Shown here: piece by piece, positions 61,614-64,000 of the stretch | Numbering within the stretch: the stretch's first letter is position 1 | Layout: the number at the start of each line of letters is the position of its first letter | From: Cupriavidus necator A5-1 | GTDB taxonomy: Bacteria > Pseudomonadota > Gammaproteobacteria > Burkholderiales > Burkholderiaceae | Length of the DNA: 64,000 nucleotides | Direction: 5' to 3' | Assembly (NCBI RefSeq): GCF_000744095.1 | Contig: NZ_JQLI01000008.1 | Span: 2,046,001-2,110,000, forward strand | Notes under the pieces: generated by a model | Database searches by the model: none | Seen by the model: the letters and a program-made list of their open reading frames with translations, nothing else | Told to the model about the DNA's origin: nothing | Made by a program: the position numbers and the translations under genes

Positions 61614-62594
61614 ATGGCGAAAGCCGTTAAATTTTACGAAACAGGCGGGCCCGAGGTCCTTCGTTTTGAGGACGTCAGCGTTGGTGAGCCGGGACCGGGG
61701 GAGGTCCGCGTCCGCCACGTGGCCGTGGGCCTGAATTTTGCTGACACCTACTTCCGCGGCGGTACTTATCAGGTTCCGCTGCCCAGCGGCCTCGGCAACG
61801 AGGCCGCCGGCGTAGTCGAGGCCGTCGGTGCGGGCGTCACCCATCTGGCGGTCGGCGACCGTGTGACCTATACGGGCTTCACCAACACGCTGGGGGCCTA
61901 CAGCACTGAGCGGCTGATCTCTGCCGCACCGCTGATCAAGCTGCCTGAGGCAATCAGTTGCGAAGCCGCGGCGGCCATGACCATGCGGGGCTTGTCCGCC
62001 GCCTACCTGGTGCGCCGGATCTACCCCTTCAAGGCGGGCGAAGCCGTGCTGCTGCATGCAGCGGCAGGTGGTGTTGGCCTTATCGTTTCGCAATGGGCCA
62101 AACTGCTGGGGCTGACGGTGATCGGCACGGTTTCTACCGATGCCAAGGCCGAAGTGGCGCGCGCCCACGGCTGCGATCACACGATCAACTACAGCCATGA
62201 GGACGTGGCCAAGCGCGTGCGGGAACTGACGGACGGAGTGGGTGTGTCCGTGGTCTTCGACAGCGTGGGCAAGGCCACCTTCATGTCCTCGCTGGACTCC
62301 CTCAAGCGCCGTGGCCTGATGGTCTGCGTGGGTACCGCCTCCGGCACAATCCCGCCGTTCGACCCGCAAATTCTGGCCCGCAAGGGCTCGGTGTACCTGA
62401 CCCGCCCGGGCCTGGCCGACTATATCGCCGATCCTGCCGAAAAGGCGGAACTGGTCGATGAGCTGTTCGGCCACGTGGCGGCAGGCCGCATCCGCATCGA
62501 GATCAATCAGCGCTATGCCTTGGAGGATGCGGTGCAGGCACATCGGGACCTGGAGGCTCGAAAGACCACGGGCTCGTCCATTTTCGTGATCTGA
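61614..62594 (+). CDS. qor: NADPH:quinone oxidoreductase (zeta-crystallin-like)
   Basis: A 326-residue medium-chain reductase. The N-terminal domain has GLNFADTYFRGGTYQVPLPS and GNEAAGVVEAVGAGV. The NADPH site is LLHAAAGGVGLIVSQWAKLLG (about 145-165). There is no catalytic zinc set. It reduces quinones or enones by one or two electrons. The ATG follows AGGAGA. It lies 316 bp beyond the Rieske gene on the same strand; a REP-like repeat between them suggests a possible separate promoter. Confidence 0.92.
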   Translation: MAKAVKFYETGGPEVLRFEDVSVGEPGPGEVRVRHVAVGLNFADTYFRGGTYQVPLPSGLGNEAAGVVEAVGAGVTHLAVGDRVTYTGFTNTLGAYSTERLISAAPLIKLPEAISCEAAAAMTMRGLSAAYLVRRIYPFKAGEAVLLHAAAGGVGLIVSQWAKLLGLTVIGTVSTDAKAEVARAHGCDHTINYSHEDVAKRVRELTDGVGVSVVFDSVGKATFMSSLDSLKRRGLMVCVGTASGTIPPFDPQILARKGSVYLTRPGLADYIADPAEKAELVDELFGHVAAGRIRIEINQRYALEDAVQAHRDLEARKTTGSSIFVI

Positions 62595-62633
62595 GGGTTC
62601 CCCCTCCTGGGAAACTCGAGCCGTCCGGCTCGT

Positions 62634-62800
62634 TGGGTCCGCAAGACGTAGCCCAGTGATTTGGCAGTCGGGTCAGGTTGTTCAAGACCCGCTGCCGCTG
62701 GCGCTCATCGTTGTGCGCAGCGCCCGTATCCACATACGCCACGCCATCGCGCAGTGCGTCGTAGAAGAGCGGCGCGATCTCACGACCGGTGGCGGTAGCC
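62634..62800 (-). pseudogene. Transposase C-terminal remnant
   Basis: A short minus-strand stretch keeps REIAPLFYDALRDGVAYVD and ERQRQRVLNNLTRL, which look like the C-terminal end shared by several transposases. The rest of the gene is not visible and no inverted repeats were found, so the IS family is left open. The remainder of 62595-63080 shows nothing. Confidence 0.45.
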
Positions 62801-63080
62801 GTGGCGGTGTTGGCCCTGGCGTCGCCGATCCGCGTCGACAGCCGTCGACAAAAGCCTTTCAACGTGGAAGGATGGCACCGGGGCGAATCCGTCCGGTCCC
62901 ATTTCAATGAGGCATTGGACTATTGCCCACTAGCGTAGCGAGCGTGCCCGTCGCCGGCCACCGCACGCCACGCATCTCTGCTATGCGCGCGACGAGGCCA
63001 TCTCGTCAGGGGCGTGGTGCGCCGGCGTTAGAATGTCGGTACGCTCCGCAGCTGGGCAATTTCAACGAAGGAACGTCACC

Positions 63081-63721
63081 ATGCTCAAGCTCTACGGCTT
63101 TTCGAAGGTCAACGCTGTCGCGCGCGGCCACACCCGCGACCTGCGCGTGCTGTGGGCGCTCGAAGAGATGCAACTGCCGTTCGAGCTGGCGGGCATGGAC
63201 CACCCCGCACACGACCTGAACACCGAAGCCTATCGCCGGCTCAGCCCTTCGAACAGATCCCGTCGATCGACGACGACGGGTTGGTGCTGTCCGAATCCGC
63301 CGCCATCCTCGTCTACCTGGCGAAGAAGTCTGGCCGCCTGATCCCCGGCGACCGCGCCGGCGAGGCGCAGGTGGTGCGCTGGTGCTTCGCCGCGATGTAC
63401 TCGGTCGAGCCGCCGCTGCTCAGCCTGCTGGTGCTCGACTGGACGGCGGATGGCAGCTGCGGCAAGCACCGCGAGTTCCTAATCGGCTGGGCGAATCGGG
63501 TGCTGACGAACCTGGAGCGCTGGTTCGCTGACCGCGACTTCGTCGCGACAAAGGGTTTCACCGTCGCCGACATCCTGATGGCGCACGTGCTCTCGGGCAT
63601 CAAGGACGAGGGATTGATCGGGCCGTATCCGGAAATCGCGTCGTATCGGGATCGGTGCCTGGCTCGGCCCGCGTGGAAGCGGACCATCGAGGCGTACTGC
63701 GCGCGGGTCGAGGCGGGATAG
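63081..63721 (+). pseudogene. Glutathione S-transferase with a single-base frameshift
   Basis: The thioredoxin-fold start (MLKLYGFSKVNAVARGHTRDLRVLWALEEM, ATG 63081 after GAAGGAACG) runs to EAYRRLSP near 63250. The continuation PFEQIPSIDDDGLVLSESAAILVYLA is then one base out of frame and goes on to the helical domain and stop at 63721. A CCCC to CCC change near 63247-63250 explains it. Restored, the protein would be about 213 residues, the usual GST length, so a sequencing error or very recent mutation is possible. Confidence 0.85.
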
Positions 63722-63855
63722 ATCGTCATCGTCGGCCAAGACGCGTCCAAAGCCACCTCCGCCGCAAAGCCCCAGCTTGCTGTGCCGACCGCGGTTCAAG
63801 TTCATCTGACTCTCGCGGCGTCCAACTCTCGACACTCCACCGTTGGCGCGGTGAC

Positions 63856-63990
63856 CTCGCGACCGACTGGCTGTTCCGGCGACTCAAAGGCTACCGTCGG
63901 ATCTTCTCCCGCTTCGAAAAGCTCGACGCGATGTTCCTCGGCTTCCTCAGCTTCGTGCTGGTGGCCGACGGGCTTCGCGGTTTGTGTTAA
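63856..63990 (+). pseudogene. IS5-family transposase, C-terminal end
   Basis: The frame reads ATDWLFRRLKGYRRIFSRFEKLDAMFLGFLSF and ends in VADGLRGLC, the C-terminus of an IS5-type transposase. The N-terminal part is missing. The sequence TTAACACGCCC just after the stop may be the right terminal repeat. The preceding stretch 63722-63855 shows nothing. Confidence 0.75.
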
Positions 63991-64000
63991 CACGCCCTAT

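Noticed and set aside
62617..62632. Palindrome CGAGCC-GTCC-GGCTCG after the quinone reductase gene
   Set aside because: Short stem and no following T run; not convincing as a terminator.
1..64000. CRISPR arrays, tRNA and rRNA genes, replication origins
   Set aside because: No regularly spaced repeats, cloverleaf genes or rRNA-like stretches were seen; the only tandem repeats are the short GCCT tract and the coding repeats described.

Overview
The window reads as part of a large, high-GC genome from a Burkholderiales-type betaproteobacterium, most like Cupriavidus or Ralstonia. The signs are GC-rich codon use throughout, two Bug-type periplasmic tricarboxylate-receptor proteins, a Burkholderia-type general porin, an AAHS-type aromatic acid transporter, a SorAB sulfite dehydrogenase, and Rieske oxygenase genes interspersed with insertion-sequence debris. 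The genus is an inference from gene style; no rRNA or tRNA gene lies in the window.

Region by region: (A) 1-6066 holds the start of a PQQ-dependent alcohol dehydrogenase, an exported ankyrin protein, a YVTN beta-propeller protein, a TonB receptor and an F420-reductase-like Rossmann protein. (B) 6115-10867, all on the minus strand, is a small uptake and catabolism unit: MFS transporter, Asp/Glu-racemase-superfamily enzyme, amidase and Bug binding protein. (C) 11324-23641 is the main catabolic island. A multicomponent Rieske oxygenase (alpha, NTF2-like beta, ferredoxin, ferredoxin reductase) is interleaved with two cupins, an unknown protein and an asparaginase homologue, then an intradiol ring-cleavage dioxygenase and a porin. 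A second transcription unit encodes a PyrK/PyrD-like pair and an EthD-like protein. Each unit is headed by its own divergent TetR regulator; the two regulators are close paralogues, and the two promoters carry almost the same 29-30 bp operator over the -10 box. This looks like one regulon duplicated across two transcription units. (D) 23739-28265 holds two small envelope proteins, sulfite dehydrogenase SorAB and an isochorismatase-family hydrolase.

(E) 28796-56151 contains three giant signal-integrating regulators (AAA ATPase plus TPR, two with an N-terminal BTAD domain, two with a cyclase-like domain), separated by mobile DNA, a universal stress protein, an ABC exporter with a CrtC/AttH-like protein, a diiron protein and an FAD oxidase. 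The middle regulator (43771-49690) is split by a complete group II intron in the antisense orientation; removing 45469-47437 restores the reading frame exactly. An IS1634-family element (33841-35786) sits inside the 3' end of a second, degraded group II intron, with a 6 bp target duplication. (F) 56921-62594 is a second catabolic unit: medium-chain reductase, small membrane-like protein, GntR regulator, Bug protein, Rieske protein and quinone oxidoreductase. Three copies of a TGTCGAC-centred box are likely operators for the GntR protein. (G) 62600-64000 is decay: a transposase relic, a glutathione S-transferase with a one-base frameshift and an IS5-family end.

The most novel-looking system is region C: a Rieske/intradiol pathway with no visible dihydrodiol dehydrogenase, an asparaginase homologue lacking the canonical catalytic Asp, and a dihydroorotate-dehydrogenase-1B-like pair, all under twin TetR control. 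Substrate assignments are inference.
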